Source of the DNA: Rhododendron vialii
Taxonomy: Eukaryota > Streptophyta > Magnoliopsida > Ericales > Ericaceae
DNA: 64,000 bases
Direction: 5' to 3'
Assembly (NCBI RefSeq): GCF_030253575.1
Contig: NC_080557.1
Location: 1,669,001-1,733,000 of the forward strand
Below the pieces are notes generated by a model, which did not search any database, had not been told where the DNA came from, and saw nothing but the letters and a program-made list of their open reading frames with translations. Positions 32,265 through 45,539 of the stretch are shown one piece after another (position 1 is the first letter of the stretch; each line of letters opens with the position of its first letter). Position numbers and translations under genes: made by a program.

Positions 32265-35200
32265 ACCAAGTTTCGATTGATGCATTTAGCATGACAAATT
32301 TGCTTAATTTCTTCTTCAGATTTCGTGAGAGCTAAAAAAAGAACGAAAAGAAAGAAGCACAAGGTGCGATGGATGGTGGAGAATCCAATGGCGATTCCTC
32401 AAGCGATTCTTGAGCTTCAACACCCATCCATGAGAGAATCTGCTCTCCGCTGCCTCAGCGATTTTCTCATCTGGGTTTTTCACTATCTTTCTTTTTCTCA
32501 TCTGAGTTTTTCACAGTCTTTCTTTTTCTCTCTGGGTTTTTTCACAATCTTCTTTTCTCATATGGGTTTCTCTATTATATTCTCATTTATAAATTGAACA
32601 ATTAATAAATTCTTGAAGCTATCGAATCTTCTGTAGTTTAGGGACATGCTGAACTGGGCTATTTCTTTTACTTGAATGAATGAAAGGTCAGGTTTTTCTA
32701 AAACATTTGACTTTGCTCAATTGTGGAATTTCCTGAATTGGTTACCTACAAAAGTTATAGACTTTTTTAATCGTCAATTTTTTCTATGCTTATCTTTGCA
32801 TTTGAATTCTTCACATTCTTTTTTCCCCCTCATATGGTTTCTTCATAGTATTCACATAACTCGATAGAATTTCTATTAAGGGTGTGTTCACGCATGGTGG
32901 GATAGTGTTTATGGGTGGTAAAGGAAGCGTGGTCGAGGAGCACTTAGGCACTTGATATGTGGAGGATCCGCCCGTGGAGCACTTGGATTGCACCCGAGTT
33001 GCACTTGATCTATGGAGGACGCGCCTGAGGCGTGCATGATCTGTGCAGCATGCGCCCGGGGCGCACTTTGAGCGCCTGAGACGCATTTGATTTGTGGAGG
33101 ATGCGCCCAGGGGGCGCGGTTGAACTACGCCTGAGGCGCATTTGGTCTGCGGAGGATGCGCCCGGGACGCATTTTGTGCGCCTGAGGCGCGTTTGGTCTG
33201 CAGAGGATGCGCCCGGGGCGCTTTTTAACTGCGCCTGAGGCGCATTGCTTCAGTATTATACATTTCGATGCTCCCGAGGCACACTCCAATCGTGCATGAA
33301 GCACATTACATGTGCACAACCAAGACTATCATTTAACCACCATGACATATCGCTGCATCACTATTACCGCAACATCTCCAATACTACCACCACATCCAAG
33401 GGTATCATTTTACTTAAGTGGGCACTTCTTCTTACTGTGTTATATCATGAGGTACTTGAATGATGAAAGGTCAGATTTTTCTAAGATCTGAGTTTGTTCA
33501 GTTGGGTATTTTCTTCTGAATTGGTTAATTATGATAGGCTATAGAATTATTTTAAACTGTATATTTTTCCCGATGCCTATTGAATATATGCTGGATGGGT
33601 TCAGGCATTTGTTTTATGGTTGTTTTCCCTTTTCTTGTTGGCAGAAAAGAGAAGAAGACCATGAAAATTATGACCGGACATCGTTCTTCTTGTTTAATTC
33701 TTGCAGCAATAAAATGGGTTGTTCTTGTTTGTTTTACCTTTTGGTTTCCCCCTCCACCATTTCTTTTCTATTTTCAGTTCCTGGTTTTCCTTATTCATGA
33801 TCATAAGAAATTGAGACAACATGTGAAAACAGAAACTTCTTTTGGAGTTCTATTATTTGGATAACTCAATTCACTGTTGCATTTTCTTAAATCAAAAGAA
33901 TCAAAAGCATTATGTTCACTCTTTCATTTTCTTGAACCAGAAGAACAGAAAGCATTATGTTCAAGATTTAGGCTGTTTTCCTTCTCCACAAATTTCACAT
34001 CATTTCAGTTTCTTAAATCGGAAGAACAGAAAGCATTTTCTCGCTACACGTTATTCCATCTCATTGTCGTCTTATAATGAGAGGGTCCATGTAAGACTCT
34101 AAGCATAGTTGTCGGTTTCTTTGAAACAGGAAGTTTTAGCCTTTTCCCAATTGTCGGTAGATGGAAGTCCGATTGTGAGAGTCTCTAAGCGTGTTGTGAA
34201 TGTTCTCACCCTATTTCAGGTTGTCAGCAACATCTCATCACTTGTGACTTCTATTCTGTTCTTAGTTCCCAGCCTATAGGGCATTTTCTTTGAATTTGTT
34301 TTGGGCTCAATAGCTTGTTCCTTTTGCAGTGTATTGCGTCAAGCAAACAAACGAGATATAAGTTTGTGAAGTGTAAGGTCCTTTAACGCTGTCAATATGA
34401 ATAAATTCCTAGGTATATTTTACAACTAGTCTTCATTTAGATTCTGTGATCTTTGGTTGTGCAACATAGCTTTTACCCCCAATTTTGTGGTACCATTGAT
34501 ACGGTTTGAAATCCCCTTCGATATTTACGAAGATGTTCGGGCTGTGGCCCTCTCTGTGATTGGCATTCTATGCCAGGTACTTCCCTTTTGAATGCATTAA
34601 TCAGCTATTATTTGTTGGAAGTTGATCTTTTGGGACTTTTGTTTTCCTTCCATTTGTTTTGAAGGCTAGAGAATCCGAGGTCATTCAAAGGGCTCTCGGC
34701 AGCAACATGGTAGAAATCTGTCGGATCAGCATGGAGATTGGAAGTGAGCTCTCTAAAGTGGTGTGACTCTGTTCCCAAATTGGGCTCAAGTCTTTTATTT
34801 TCATATGCATGGCACCGGCTGGCTGTTTTGCTACATAAAATTCAGTTTTTAAAGAGACAAAAGGCTCGATACTGGACGTAAGAAACCTCCAACTCTCAAG
34901 CCATCATCTATAAATGATAATCCTGTACCAAAGAAACTATATCATGGGACTTTCGAATCATGAAACATGTTTTTATTCTTCTTATTCAATGTTTAATAGC
35001 GATCTGCTAATAGTTTGTGGTAACATGTTTGCTGATTGGAATGCACATTCTGGAAGCAATTTTGCAAGATGACTCAGGGATTTCTTATACTTGCAGTCCA
35101 ACTTGGGACCTGCTACTGAAAAATTTGATGAGGACATGGGAGCATCTGGTAGGCATATACCTAGTGTGCCCTGGTTCATTGTTGAAACTATGATTCCATA

Positions 35201-36083
35201 TTTTTTTGAATAAGCATTCCTGCCTGACAAATGTAGTCTATCTTAACTTTGATTCCAAGGTTACTTGTTTGGCTTTGGACCAAGATTTCTCTCCCCGCCT
35301 CCTATTTCATATTCTTCGTTGCTACGTACTGCTCTGCACTCATGCTCGGTAAGCTGTTATAATGAGTGTTAAGATGCTCTAAGACCGTGATCTTCATTTT
35401 ATAATACCATAATCTAGATTGCTGAGTTTTTATTTGTTCTATGTTTTTGGGCACTTCTGATTCAATATTATGTCTATGTTACATGGACTCTTAGATACTT
35501 GGATAAGGGTATGAGATAAGCATTTGATTGTGATTCTTTCCACGGGACACTTGTTTCATGTTTGTGTCTAATGTCATGTGTTTTTGCATAAATTTTACTC
35601 CTATACAGTACAAAGAGTGCTTTAGTTCTTGCATTCTTTTAAGTTATATGACCATTTTACCCTTCAAAATATGTACGTGCCCACACTTGACAACGGTATC
35701 CAAGTCCATGAAACTTAGATTATGCCTGCACTTGAGATTGATGTCATTGCCAGAAAGATTGTATCTTATTTTCTCATGTTTTGCAGAGGTTTCAGTACGG
35801 TAAGGGAGAATCTACCAGATAGCTTAACTGATGGTTCTTTTGTTGATCTCACGAAGGTATCTTCCATCAAAGTTTTCGTCTTTCTTCGCCTGCTCTATTA
35901 TCAACATAACTCCATCTATGAAAAGGAAAGTGGCTTACCTGTTCTATCTATTTTCTGCATCACTTCGTTGGCACTTTACAGGAGTTCCCTCTGATTGCGA
36001 GTTTGCTCCAACAACTACTCCTGAGTCTTGGTAAAGTTGACTACTGCTCTCCGAGTTTCCTACCAGATGACTTGCAACTCTAA
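32132..36083 (+). pseudogene. RCD1/CNOT9-like (CAF40) gene, copy A, broken
   Basis: CNOT9/RCD1 is the armadillo-repeat subunit of the CCR4-NOT deadenylase complex. Eleven exons can be traced: 32132-32231, 32320-32474, 33645-about 33709, 34130-34219, 34330-34372, 34470-34576, 34665-34760, 35035-35148, 35260-35348, 35787-35856, 35982-36083. Conserved family segments: LELQHPSMRESAL, LTLFQ-CIASSKQTRYKFV, AVALSVIGILCQ, ISMEIGSELSKV, RLLFHILRCYVLL, LLQQLLLSL. Lesions: about 27 bp missing at the end of exon 3, removing VLLQ and the splice donor, and the exon 8 acceptor CAG changed to CTG. An intact version would be about 349 residues, longer than usual CNOT9 (about 300-320), and quite diverged. Exon 1-2 boundaries are the least certain. 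It retains introns, so it arose by DNA duplication, not retroposition. Confidence 0.8.
32930..33290. repeat. GC-rich minisatellite in RCD1-like intron 2, copy A
   Basis: About 51-53-bp units built on GCGCCTGAGGCGCATTTGGT followed by CTGCGGAGGATGCGCCCGGG, imperfectly repeated. Each unit contains the self-complementary word GCGCCTGAGGCGC. The same repeat with the same flanks occurs in the spacers between units. Confidence 0.85.
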
Positions 36084-37069
36084 TAGCCAAAACTTCTGCT
36101 TTTGAGGGATAAAACAAGAAAGGTGGAGTTGTTCCCTCTACATACTTGTTGGAAGTTCTTGGCACTGTCAATAGTAATCACAGAAACAAGAAAGCAAATT
36201 CTTTGGGATGCAAAAAGAATCATACTGTAGGGATTTTGTGTAGAGTGAATTTTCTTCTGTAAATCATAGAGTAGCTTTGAAGTTCACCTCCGAAACTGTG
36301 AATGTATTTTGTAGTTCATTTCTGAAGTAATAAGAGATTTCTGAAGTTCCTTGTGAAAATGGCAATCTTAAAATTGTGAAGGGCATGCTGATGCTAGAAA
36401 GGCAATTAGCCCATGGGGAAGATTAGCCATTGCCAAACAATGTTGGGAACATTATTTTTGTTGGCAATTCGTTTTGTTCCACTTTTCTTGCATAGAACTT
36501 TAGTAGTATGACCAGCATACACTCTATAGTTAGTGGAGAAACAGAAAACAAAAATAGGCTTAGGAATCTGTTTAGGGAAAAATGATGGGTACAGGTTTTT
36601 CTTGTATCAGAGAGAGAGATTATTTGATGGGAAAAAGATAGATTTTCATTTGTATAACTAGAAGTAGGTCTGAACCATGTTTATGGGAAGGAAAGCCACA
36701 TACTCATGGTGTATGTTCTTCCATGTTCATTCTCTATTTTTTCATTGTTTAAAAAAAAAAAAAAATGGTTCTGGGTTTGACCCGTCAAAATTAAGGTTGT
36801 GGCGATATAACGTTCGTGGCGGTGATGCAGTGGTAGCGGTAGTAAGAGGGTGGTTAGGAGGTGGTGGGGTTTTTGGTGGTAAAGGTATGATAGTCGTCGT
36901 GAAAAAGTGATGGTGGTGTGCGTCAAAGGTTGTGGTAGTGGTAGTGGTGGAGATGTGGTGGTACTAGTGGTGAAGTGATATGTGGTGGTGGTTAAATGAT
37001 GGTGGGAACGTGGTCGTCGTTGTGTAGATGTAATATGCTAAAGGAACGATTGGAGTGTGTCTTGGGCGC

Positions 37070-37560
37070 CTCAAAATGTATCTACTAATTAGAAAGCGCC
37101 CTAGGCGCATCCTCCATAGCCCAAATGCACCTCAGGCACAATCCAAGTGTGCATCTTCCGTAGACTAAATGCGCCTCAGGCGCAATCATAGTGTGCCCTG
37201 GGCGCATCCTCATTGACCAAATGCGCCTCAGGTGCACTTCAAGCATTTTCCATAGAACAAATGCGGCCTTAGGCCTATCCAAGTGTGCCCTGGGCGTATA
37301 CTCCATAGGCCAGATGCGCCTCAGGCGCAATTGGAGTGTGCATCCTCCATACCAGATGCGCCTCAGGCGCAATCAAAGTGCGCCCCGGGCGCATCCTCTA
37401 CTGACCACATGTGCCTCAGCATAGTTCAAGCGCGCACCCGGGCGCATTCTCCACAGATCAAGTGCACCTCAGGTGCAATCCAAGTGCTCCCCGGGCACAT
37501 GCTCCACAGATCAAGTGCACCTCAGGCGCAATCCAACTGCTCTCCGTGCAGCACAAGTGT
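37070..37560. repeat. GC-rich minisatellite, spacer A-B (inverted)
   Basis: Repeats of ATGCGCCTCAGGCGCAATC...GCGCATCCTCC, reverse of the unit described at 32930. Long open frames over it on both strands are products of the repeat, not genes. Confidence 0.85.
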
Positions 37561-37756
37561 GCCTCACCTACGCCTCAACGACTATTCCTTTACCACCCAT
37601 AAGCGCTATCCCACCATGGTCAATTCAATACTACTACAATTGCTACACCACCGGTCCACCACCACCACCACTCTCACTTCACTCCATGGATAGCATTTCC
37701 ACATTGCTGTTACCACTTCACCCCTTCACTTTACCGATCTTCACCACCATCTTCAA

Positions 37757-37757
<1 letters not shown>

Positions 37758-37801
<44 letters not shown>
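37758..37801. repeat. (CT)n microsatellite
   Basis: About 22 CT units; appears as (GA)n in the non-inverted spacers (45304-45360 and 56205-56231). Confidence 0.9.
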
Positions 37802-37802
<1 letters not shown>

Positions 37803-37869
37803 CCCTTTTGTCTACAGAAATGTGAGACAAATCACAGCTGGCGGTTGGAGAAATATCTTCGGTCGTATT

Positions 37870-38137
37870 ATCTATAGTCGCCTAGAGCTACAAACAGACC
37901 AAGCTATTATAAATTGTTTGCGAGTAGCTCAGCTCGGCTAGTTATGGGCTCGGTTCAACTCAGCTTGATATGAAACGAGACGAATTCGAGGTCTAGTTTT
38001 AAGCTCGTTTAGTACACGAATCAAGCTCGAACGCCTTGATACTAAGCGAGCTGAGCTCAAGCTGAATTATTTGGGCTCAACTCAAGCTCAAGCTGAACTT
38101 GAGCTTTTGAACAATTTGAAAGATTAGCTCGGCTCGT
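37870..38137. mobile_element. hAT-type GAGCT-rich repeat, inverted copy
   Basis: Tracts of GAGCTCAAGCTCG-type words starting at a CTAGAGCTACAAACAGACC end. Same family as 10464-10745, in the reversed spacer block; its far end was lost at the inversion breakpoint. Confidence 0.65.
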
Positions 38138-38802
38138 CTTCTACCATTAGCACTACTTACACACAGTCATTTCAATACTACACCTCTACCACCATTGTCA
38201 TTTGACCACCATCTCCATCTCTTTACCATTACCAGTGCCACTACCCCATCTTACACCCATCACTTCACCATCCACACACAACATAACAAAATTGAGTAAG
38301 ACTCATTGTTTAGATTGGAGTCAAGATAAGAGTTCTTTACACAAATTTCATTTTTAAGTAAGACAAACAAAGGTAAGACTGAGAATTCTCTCGTTCACAA
38401 GTGATAATTAGAGCAAAGTCTGAGAGAGTAATCGGTAAACCGTGATGCCCCCAATTTTTCTACAGAGTTTGGTTCTCGCGACTCAAATCCATGCCACTCT
38501 ATGAAAAATGGATAACTGGCATGCATTTTGACTGATGAACTATTGATTAGACACTATCAAAATCTCAATGCTGACAGGAAATCTGTAATATATCGCACAA
38601 AGTAATGCCCAACGAAATCAGTTTCAAGTTGAACAAAAAGGAAGGATGTTGGTTAGTGTTTTGCGATAGCTGTGCGAAAATAAAATTTCACGAAATTCTA
38701 ACGATTGCTTTTTAAAAGCGAGTACGTCAAATCTGCTCCTAGGATTTGCCATCAATCAAGAATCTGCATTTGGGCTGAATCTTGGTTTTGGTTTATGTAC
38801 AG

Positions 38803-38887
38803 GAATGAATGCCAAGGGAGTGAAGTGTTTGCTGAGAGATTGAGGAACAAGAAATTGAACAAGCTGGTTGAGGGCACTGCCTGTTAG
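38803..38887 (+). pseudogene. Duplicated last exon of the reductase-like gene, copy B
   Basis: 85-bp exon with its own acceptor (TATGTACAG) and TAG stop, nearly identical to 29193-29277; the first codons changed from YEC to NEC. The other five exons are absent, so it is a dead fragment. Confidence 0.9.
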
Positions 38888-39189
38888 CATTAACCCTGCC
38901 ATGTTACATAGATTTGTAGCTTGTAGCTTTGATATTGTAAATGTAAAAGTCATTCCTTATGTAGACCTGGTAATCATATGTTAATTTATTCAATCCATTA
39001 TCATCGTCGTTTCTGTGATTTTTGTTTGTTTGAGGAAACACCAGAATCATATGTATAACCAAACAGAAAAAGGGTAGACAAATACAATGAGCAGAGTTAT
39101 AGCTAGGGGATAGACGAATCTCTTGCTATATATACCTGCTAGTACTTGGGCTTTGCGAAAGGTAACCCTATTAACCTTACAAACACAAA

Positions 39190-39734
39190 CATCCTCTGAT
39201 ATCTTCTAGCAAAGCATCCAAAAGCCATTCGGACTCACAACCCTTCACAAGATCACAGACCAAGAGCCAGGAGTCCGTATAAATCTTGACTTGGAGAAGA
39301 TTGTTGCTAAAACACCAAGAAAGAGTTAACACACCCTGTACTCCGTTTGAAGAGCTGAGTGAGCAACGAAACCACATGTGCCGTCATGGACGTTAACCCC
39401 TGCTGCATCCTTGACTATCCACGCTGCACCCGGTTTAAGCCCCTCCAGAATCCAAGCACCATCAATAAAACCTGCATAATACTAACAGTTCAGAGCTTGA
39501 TCAGCTTCAACCCCATTGCAAATCCACACGAACACTTGTACAGTTGTTGAGGAGACTGTAGTACTCACTAACAAGTCCCCTGATAATCCATTGTTCCAAG
39601 GCCCCACCTCTGTTTGAACCATAGAAGCCACTTGAATAAATGAAGTGAAGAAATAGGATTTCGTTCATAAACCGGGGACGTGCACTGTCGTAGTGCTCAT
39701 TCCAAGCCGTGCAAGAGTCTTTCTCATGGTCCAC
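39190..39734 (-). pseudogene. RNase H-like domain fragment, copy B
   Basis: Same fragment as at 29590-30128. In this copy the GAAWIVKDAAGVNVHDGTCG stretch continues in frame into GFVAHSALQTEY, then meets a stop (TGTTAA), confirming an RNase H fold remnant with the catalytic Glu region but no intact frame. Confidence 0.65.
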
Positions 39735-40291
39735 ATTTCAAGGAGTATCAAAACAAATATTAGCATTTTACTCAATAGAGCAGGGGACTAGCCTGCCATT
39801 GTCTTATAATTCCATCGATCCATGTCAAGTGATGTGTCTCACTCAATCTCTTTTCAATTGGGCTCTATAATTTTGATTTCAAATCATCATATTAGCTCAC
39901 TGACTCATGTTTTAGATTCGATTTGCAATATCCCCCTCAAATATAAACTACCAAGGAATTATCAGAAATGATTATATGTCAAGGAAAGAGATGAAAAATG
40001 TAGAATAAGTACTTCTACTTCCACTTTAATATAACTACTCCACTTTCAGCAAAAAGACTTAGTCTACTTTCATGTATTTTATTTGTAATATCTTAATTTT
40101 AGTCTGGTCATATTTGTTATTCCTTCGCTTTGATCAAGATGAATCCGACAATAAAAAATAATTGACTCAAACCAATAAAAATTCAACGATAATATAAATA
40201 ACCTAGATAATTAAAGTCGTTTGCCTTCCCTCCAAAATATCTCTCTCTCTCTCTCTCAAGATCAAGACACGAACTTGGGATGAAAACAGTA

Positions 40292-43200
40292 ATGGCGGAA
40301 GAAGAAAATCAAGATATTCAGAACCCACGACAAGACGACCGATGGGAGGAAAGAACCCTCAACCTCCTCCACCACTCCAAGATCGACCAACGTCTCTCTC
40401 TCTCTCTGTGACCAAGTTTCGATTGATGAATTTAGCATGACAAATTTCCTGAATTTCTTATTCAGATTTCGTGAGAACTAAAAAAAAACACAAAGAAAGA
40501 AGCACAAGGTACGATGGATGGTGGAGAATCCAATGGCGATTCCTCAAGCGATTCTTGAGCTTCAACACCCATCCATGAGAGAATCTGCTCTCCGCTGCCT
40601 CAGCGATTTTCTCAACTGGGTTTTGCACTATCTTTCTTTTTCTCATCTGGGTTTTTCACAGTCTTTCTTTTTCTCTCTGGGTTGTCACAATCTTCTTTTC
40701 TCATCTGGGTTTCTCGATTATCAATTAAACATTTAAACAAATAATAAATTCTTGAAGCTATCCAGTCTTCTGTAGTTTAGGGACATGCTGAACTGGGCTA
40801 TTTCTTTTACTTGAATGAATGAAAGGTCAGTTTTTTCTAAAACATTTGACTTTGCTTAATTGGAGAATTTCCTGAATTGGTTACCTACAAAAGTTATAGA
40901 CTTTTTTAATCGTCAATTTTTTCTATGCTTATCTTTGCATTTGAATTCTTCACAATCTTTTTTCCCCCTCATATGGTTTCTTCATAATATTCACATAACT
41001 CGATAGAATTTCTATTAAGGGTGTGTTCACGCATGGTGGGATAGTGGTTATGGGTGGTAAAGGAATTGTGGCCGAGGCGTACTTGTGGTGCACTTGGATT
41101 GCACCTGAGGGGAGCTTGATATTTGGAGGATCCGCCGGGGAGCACTTGGATTTGCACTTGATCTGTGGAGGACGCGCCTGAGGCGCACATGATCTGTGCA
41201 GCATGCGCCCGGGACGCACTTTGAGCGCCTGAGGCGCATTTGATTTGTGGATGAGGCGCATTGGATTTGTGGAAGATGCGCCCAGGGGGGGCGCTTGAAC
41301 CACGCCTGAGGCGCATTTGGTCAGTAGAGGATGCGCCCGGGACTCATTTTGTGCGCCTGAGGCGTATTTGGTCTGCAGAGGATGCGCCCGGGGCGCTTTT
41401 TAACTGCGCCTGAGGCGCATTGCTTCAGTATTATACATTTGCATGCTCCCGAGGCACACTCCAATCATGCCTGAAGCACATTACATGTGCACAACCACGA
41501 CTATCATTTAACCACCATGACATATCGCTTCATCACTATTACCGCAACATCTCCACCACTACCACAACCTCCAACGGGTATCATTTTACTTAAGTGGGCA
41601 CTTCTTCTTACTGTGTTATATCGTGAGGTACTTGAATGATGAAAGGTCAGATTTTTCTAAGATCTGAGTTTGTTCAGTTGGGTATTTTCTTCTGAATTGG
41701 TTAATTATGATAGGCTATAGAATTATTTTAAACTGTATATGTTTCCCGATGCCTATTGAATATATGCTGAATGGGTTCAGGCATTTGAATGGGTTCAGGC
41801 ATTTGGTTTATGGTTGTTTTCCCTTTTCTTGTTGGAAGGAAAGAGAAGAAGACCGTGAAAATTACGACTGGACGGCGTTCTTCTTGTTTAATTCTTGCAG
41901 CACTATGTCCGTTCTACTTCAGGTTCAAAATAAAATGGGTTTTTCTTGTTTGTTTACCTTTTGGCTTACCCCTCCGCCATTTCTTTTCTATTTTCAGTTC
42001 ATGCTTTTCCTTGTTCGTGATCATAAGAAATTGAGACAACATGTGAAAACAGAAACTTCTTTTGGAGTTCTATTATTTGGATAACTCAATTCACTGTTGC
42101 ATTTTCTTAAATCAAAAGCATTATGTTCACTCTTTCATTTTCTTAAACCAGAAGAACAAAAAGCATTATGTTCAAGATTTAGGCTGTTTTCCTTTTCCAC
42201 AAATTTCACATCATTTCAGTTTCTTAAATCGGAAGAACAGAAAGCCTTTTCTAGCTACACGTTATTTCTTCTCATTGTCGTCTTATAAAGAGAGGGTCCA
42301 TGTAAGACTCTAAGCATAGTTGTCGGTATCTTTGAAACAGGAAGTTTTAGCCTTTTCCCAATTGTCAGTAGATGGAACTCCGACGGTGAGAGCCTCTAAG
42401 CGTGTTGTGAATGTGTTCACGCTATTTCATGTTGTCAGCAACATCTCATCACTTGTGACTTCTATTCTGTTCTTATTTCCCAGCCTATAGGGCATTTTCT
42501 TTGAATTTGTTTTGTGCTCAATAGCTTGTTCCTTTTGCAGTGTATTGCGTCAAGCAAACAAACGAGATATAAGTTTGTGAAGTGTAAGGTCCCTTAACGC
42601 TGTCAATATGAATAAATTCCCAGGTATATTTTACAACTGGTCTTCATTTAGATTCTGTGATCTTTGGTTGTGCAACATAGCTTTTATCCCCAATTTTGTT
42701 GTACCACTGATACAGTTTGAAATCCCCTTGGATAATTACGAAGATGTTCAAGCTGTGGCCCTCTCTGTGATTGGTATTCTATGCCAGGTACTTCCCTTTT
42801 GAATGCATTAATCAGCTATTATTTGTTGGAAGTTGATCTTTTGGGACTTTTGTTTTCCTTCCATTTGTTTTGATGGTTAGAGAATCCGAGGTCATTCAAT
42901 GGGCTCTCGATAGCAACATGGTAGAAATCTGTCGGATCAGCATGGAGATTGGAAGTGAGCTCTCTAAAGTGGTGCGACTCTATTCCCAAATTGGGCTCAA
43001 GTCTTTTATTTTCATATGCATGGCACCGGCTGGCTGTTTTGCTACATAAAATTCAGTTTTTAAAGAGACAAAAGGCTCGATACTGGACGTAAGAAACCTC
43101 CAACTCTAAAGCCATCATCTATAAATGATAATCCTGTACCAAAGAAACTATATCATGGGACTTTCGAATCATGAAACATGTTTTTAGTTTCTTCTTATTC

Positions 43201-44290
43201 AATGTTTAATAGTGATCTGCTAATAGTTTGTGGTAACATGTATGCAGATTGGAATGCACATTCTGGAAGCAATTTTGCAAGATGACTCAGGAATGTCTTA
43301 TACTTGCAGTCCAACTTTTGACCTACTATTGGAAAATTTGATGAGGACATGGGAGCATCTGGTAGGCATGTACCTAGTGTACCCTGGTTCATTGTTGAAA
43401 CTATGATTCCATATTTTTCTGTATAAGCATTCCTGCCTGACAAATGTTGTCTATCTCAACTTTGATTCCAAGGTTACTTGTTTGGCTTTGGACCAAGATT
43501 TCTCTTCCCGCCTCCTATTTCATATTCTTCGCTGCTACGTACTGCTTTGCACTAATGCTCGGTAAGCTGTTATAATGAGTGTTAAGATGCTCTAAGACCG
43601 TGATCTTCATTTTTTAATACCATAATCTAGATTGCTGAGTTTTTATTTGTTCTAAGCACTTCGGATTCAATATTATGCCTATGTTACATGGACTCTTAGA
43701 TACTTGGATAAGGGTATGAGATAAAAATTTGATTGTGATTCTTTCCACGGGACACTTGTTTCATGTTTGTGTCTAATGTCATGTGTTTTTTTGCATAAAT
43801 TTTACTCCTATACATTACAAGGAGTGCTTTAATTCTTGCATTCTTTTAAGTTATATGACCATTTTACCCTTCAAAATATGTCCATGCCCACACTTGACGG
43901 CTGTATCCAAGTCCATGAAACTTAGATTATGCCTGCACTTGAGATTGATGTCATTGCCGGAAAGATTGTATCTTATGTTCTCATGTTTTGCAGAGGTTTT
44001 AGTACGGTAAGGGAGAATCTACCAGATAGCTTAACTGATTGTTCTTTTGTTGATCTCACTGAGGTATCTTCCATTAAAGTTTTCATCTTTCTTCGCCCGC
44101 TCTATTATCAACATAACTCCATATGTAGAAAGGAAACTGGCTTACCTGTTCTATCTATTTTCTGCATCACTTCGTTGGCACTTTACAGGAGTTCCCTCTG
44201 ATTGCGAGTTTGCTCCAACAACTACTCCTGAGTCTTGGTAAAGTTGACAACTGCTCTCCGAGTTTCCTACCAGATGACTTGCAACTCTAA
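40292..44290 (+). pseudogene. RCD1/CNOT9-like (CAF40) gene, copy B, broken
   Basis: Same exon plan as copy A. Exon 3 is complete here (KREEDRENYDWTA-type core ending SVLLQ with donor), exon 6 (42681-42787) reads PNFVVPLIQFEIPLDNYEDV and AVALSVIGILCQ without a stop, and exon 8 has its CAG acceptor. Lesions: one base lost in the A-run region of exon 2, shifting frame if exon 1 is coding as inferred, and the exon 7 acceptor changed from GAAG to GATG; the nearest alternative AG (GTTAG, 42879-42880) would shift frame. Stop TAA at 44288. A shorter protein starting at MVENPM in exon 2 would avoid the first lesion but not the second. This is the copy with the longest runs of intact exons, but full function is unlikely. 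Confidence 0.78.
41070..41460. repeat. GC-rich minisatellite in RCD1-like intron 2, copy B
   Basis: Same unit and flanks as 32930-33290, with different unit order and internal deletions. Confidence 0.85.
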
Positions 44291-44989
44291 TAGCCAAAAC
44301 TTCTGCTTTTGAGGGATAAAACAAGAAAGGTGGAGTTGTTCCCTCTGCATACTTGTCGGAAGTTCTTGGCACTGTCAATAGTAATCACAGAAACAAGAAA
44401 GCAAATTCTTTGGGATGCAAAAAGAATCAGAATCATACTGTAGGGATTTTGTGTAGAGTGAATTTTCTTCTGTAAATCATAGAGTAGCTTTGAAGTTCAC
44501 CTCTGAAACTGTGAATGTATTTTGTAGTTCATTTCTGAAGTTCCTTGTGAAAATGGAAATCTTAAAATGGTGAAGGGCATGCTGATGCTAGAAAGGCAAT
44601 TAGCCCATGGGGAAGATTAGCCATTGCCAAACAATGTTGGGAACTTTATTTTTGTTGGCAATTCATTTTGTTCCACTTTTCTTGCATAGAACTTTAGTAG
44701 TATGACCAGCATACTAGCTCTATAGTTGGTGGAGAAACAGAAAACAAAAATAGGCTTACGAATCTGTTTAGGGAAAAATGATGGTACAGGTTTTTCTTGT
44801 ATCAGAGAGAGAGATTATTTGATGTGAAAATGATAGATTTTCATTTGTATAACTAGAAGTAGGTCTGAACCATGTTTATGGGAAGGAAAGCCACATACTC
44901 ATGGTGTATGTTCTTCCATGTTCATTCTCTATTTTTTCATTGTTTAAAAAAAAAAAAAACTGGTTCTGGGTTTGACCCGTCAAAATTAG

Positions 44990-45222
44990 GGTTGCAAATG
45001 AGCTGAGCTAATCTTTCAAATTGTTCAAAAGCTCAAGTTCGGCTTGAGCTCAGCTCGCTTTGTATCAAGGCGTTCGAGCTTGATTCGTGTACTGAACGAG
45101 CTTAAAACTAGAGCTCGAATTTGTCTCATTTCGTATCATGCTGAGTTGAACCGAGCCCATAACTAGCCGAGCTGAGCTACTCACAAACAACTTATAATAG
45201 CTTGGTTTGTTTGTAGCTCTAG
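44990..45222. mobile_element. hAT-type GAGCT-rich repeat, spacer B-C
   Basis: Starts TAGGGTTGCAAATGAGC and ends GGTTTGTTTGTAGCTCTA, with GAGCTCGA / GCTCAGCTCG words between. Same family as 10464-10745; no target duplication found. Confidence 0.7.
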
Positions 45223-45301
45223 GCGACTATAGATAATACGACCGAAGATATTTCTCCAACCGCCGGCTGTGATTTGTCTCACATTTCCGTAGACAAAAGG
45301 G

Positions 45302-45303
<2 letters not shown>

Positions 45304-45360
<57 letters not shown>
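45304..45360. repeat. (GA)n microsatellite
   Basis: About 28 uninterrupted GA units. Confidence 0.92.
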
Positions 45361-45364
<4 letters not shown>

Positions 45365-45539
45365 AAGATGGTGGTGAAGATGCGATAAAGTGAAGGGGTG
45401 AAGTGGTAACAGCAATGTGGAAATGCTATCCATGGAGTGAAGTGGAGTGGTGGTGGTGATGGTGTAGCAATTGCAGTAGTATTGAGTTGACCATGGTGGG
45501 ATATCAGTTATGGGTGGTAAAGGAATAGTCATCGAGGCA

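Larger units (their letters stand above)
36796..38137. other. Inverted spacer block between units A and B
   Basis: This 1.34 kb block is the reverse complement of the corresponding block in the next spacer (about 44997-46280): GTGGCGATATAACG comes first here and CGTTATATCGCCAC-like sequence comes last there. The outer flanks (left: GGTTCTGGGTTTGACCCGTC; right: CTTCTACCATTAGCACTAC) keep the same orientation in both. It contains the minisatellite, a (CT)n tract and the hAT-type GAGCT-rich repeat, all reversed. Confidence 0.88.
28801..38407. repeat. Segmental duplication unit A (9.6 kb)
   Basis: Starts TTAGAGCAAAGTCTGG inside the last intron of the reductase-like gene. Order: reductase last exon, RNase H-like fragment (minus), Mutator-type element, MITE, RCD1-like pseudogene, spacer with minisatellite (inverted here). 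Because it is continuous with the intact reductase gene on the left, this is the original left edge of the array. Confidence 0.9.

Noticed and set aside
36796-37900. Several open frames of 60-136 codons on both strands (also at 41000-41300, 45230-45850, 51750-52170, 56130-56870)
   Set aside because: They arise from the GC-rich minisatellite and its near-palindromic unit; the peptides are repeated translations of the repeat and change frame freely.
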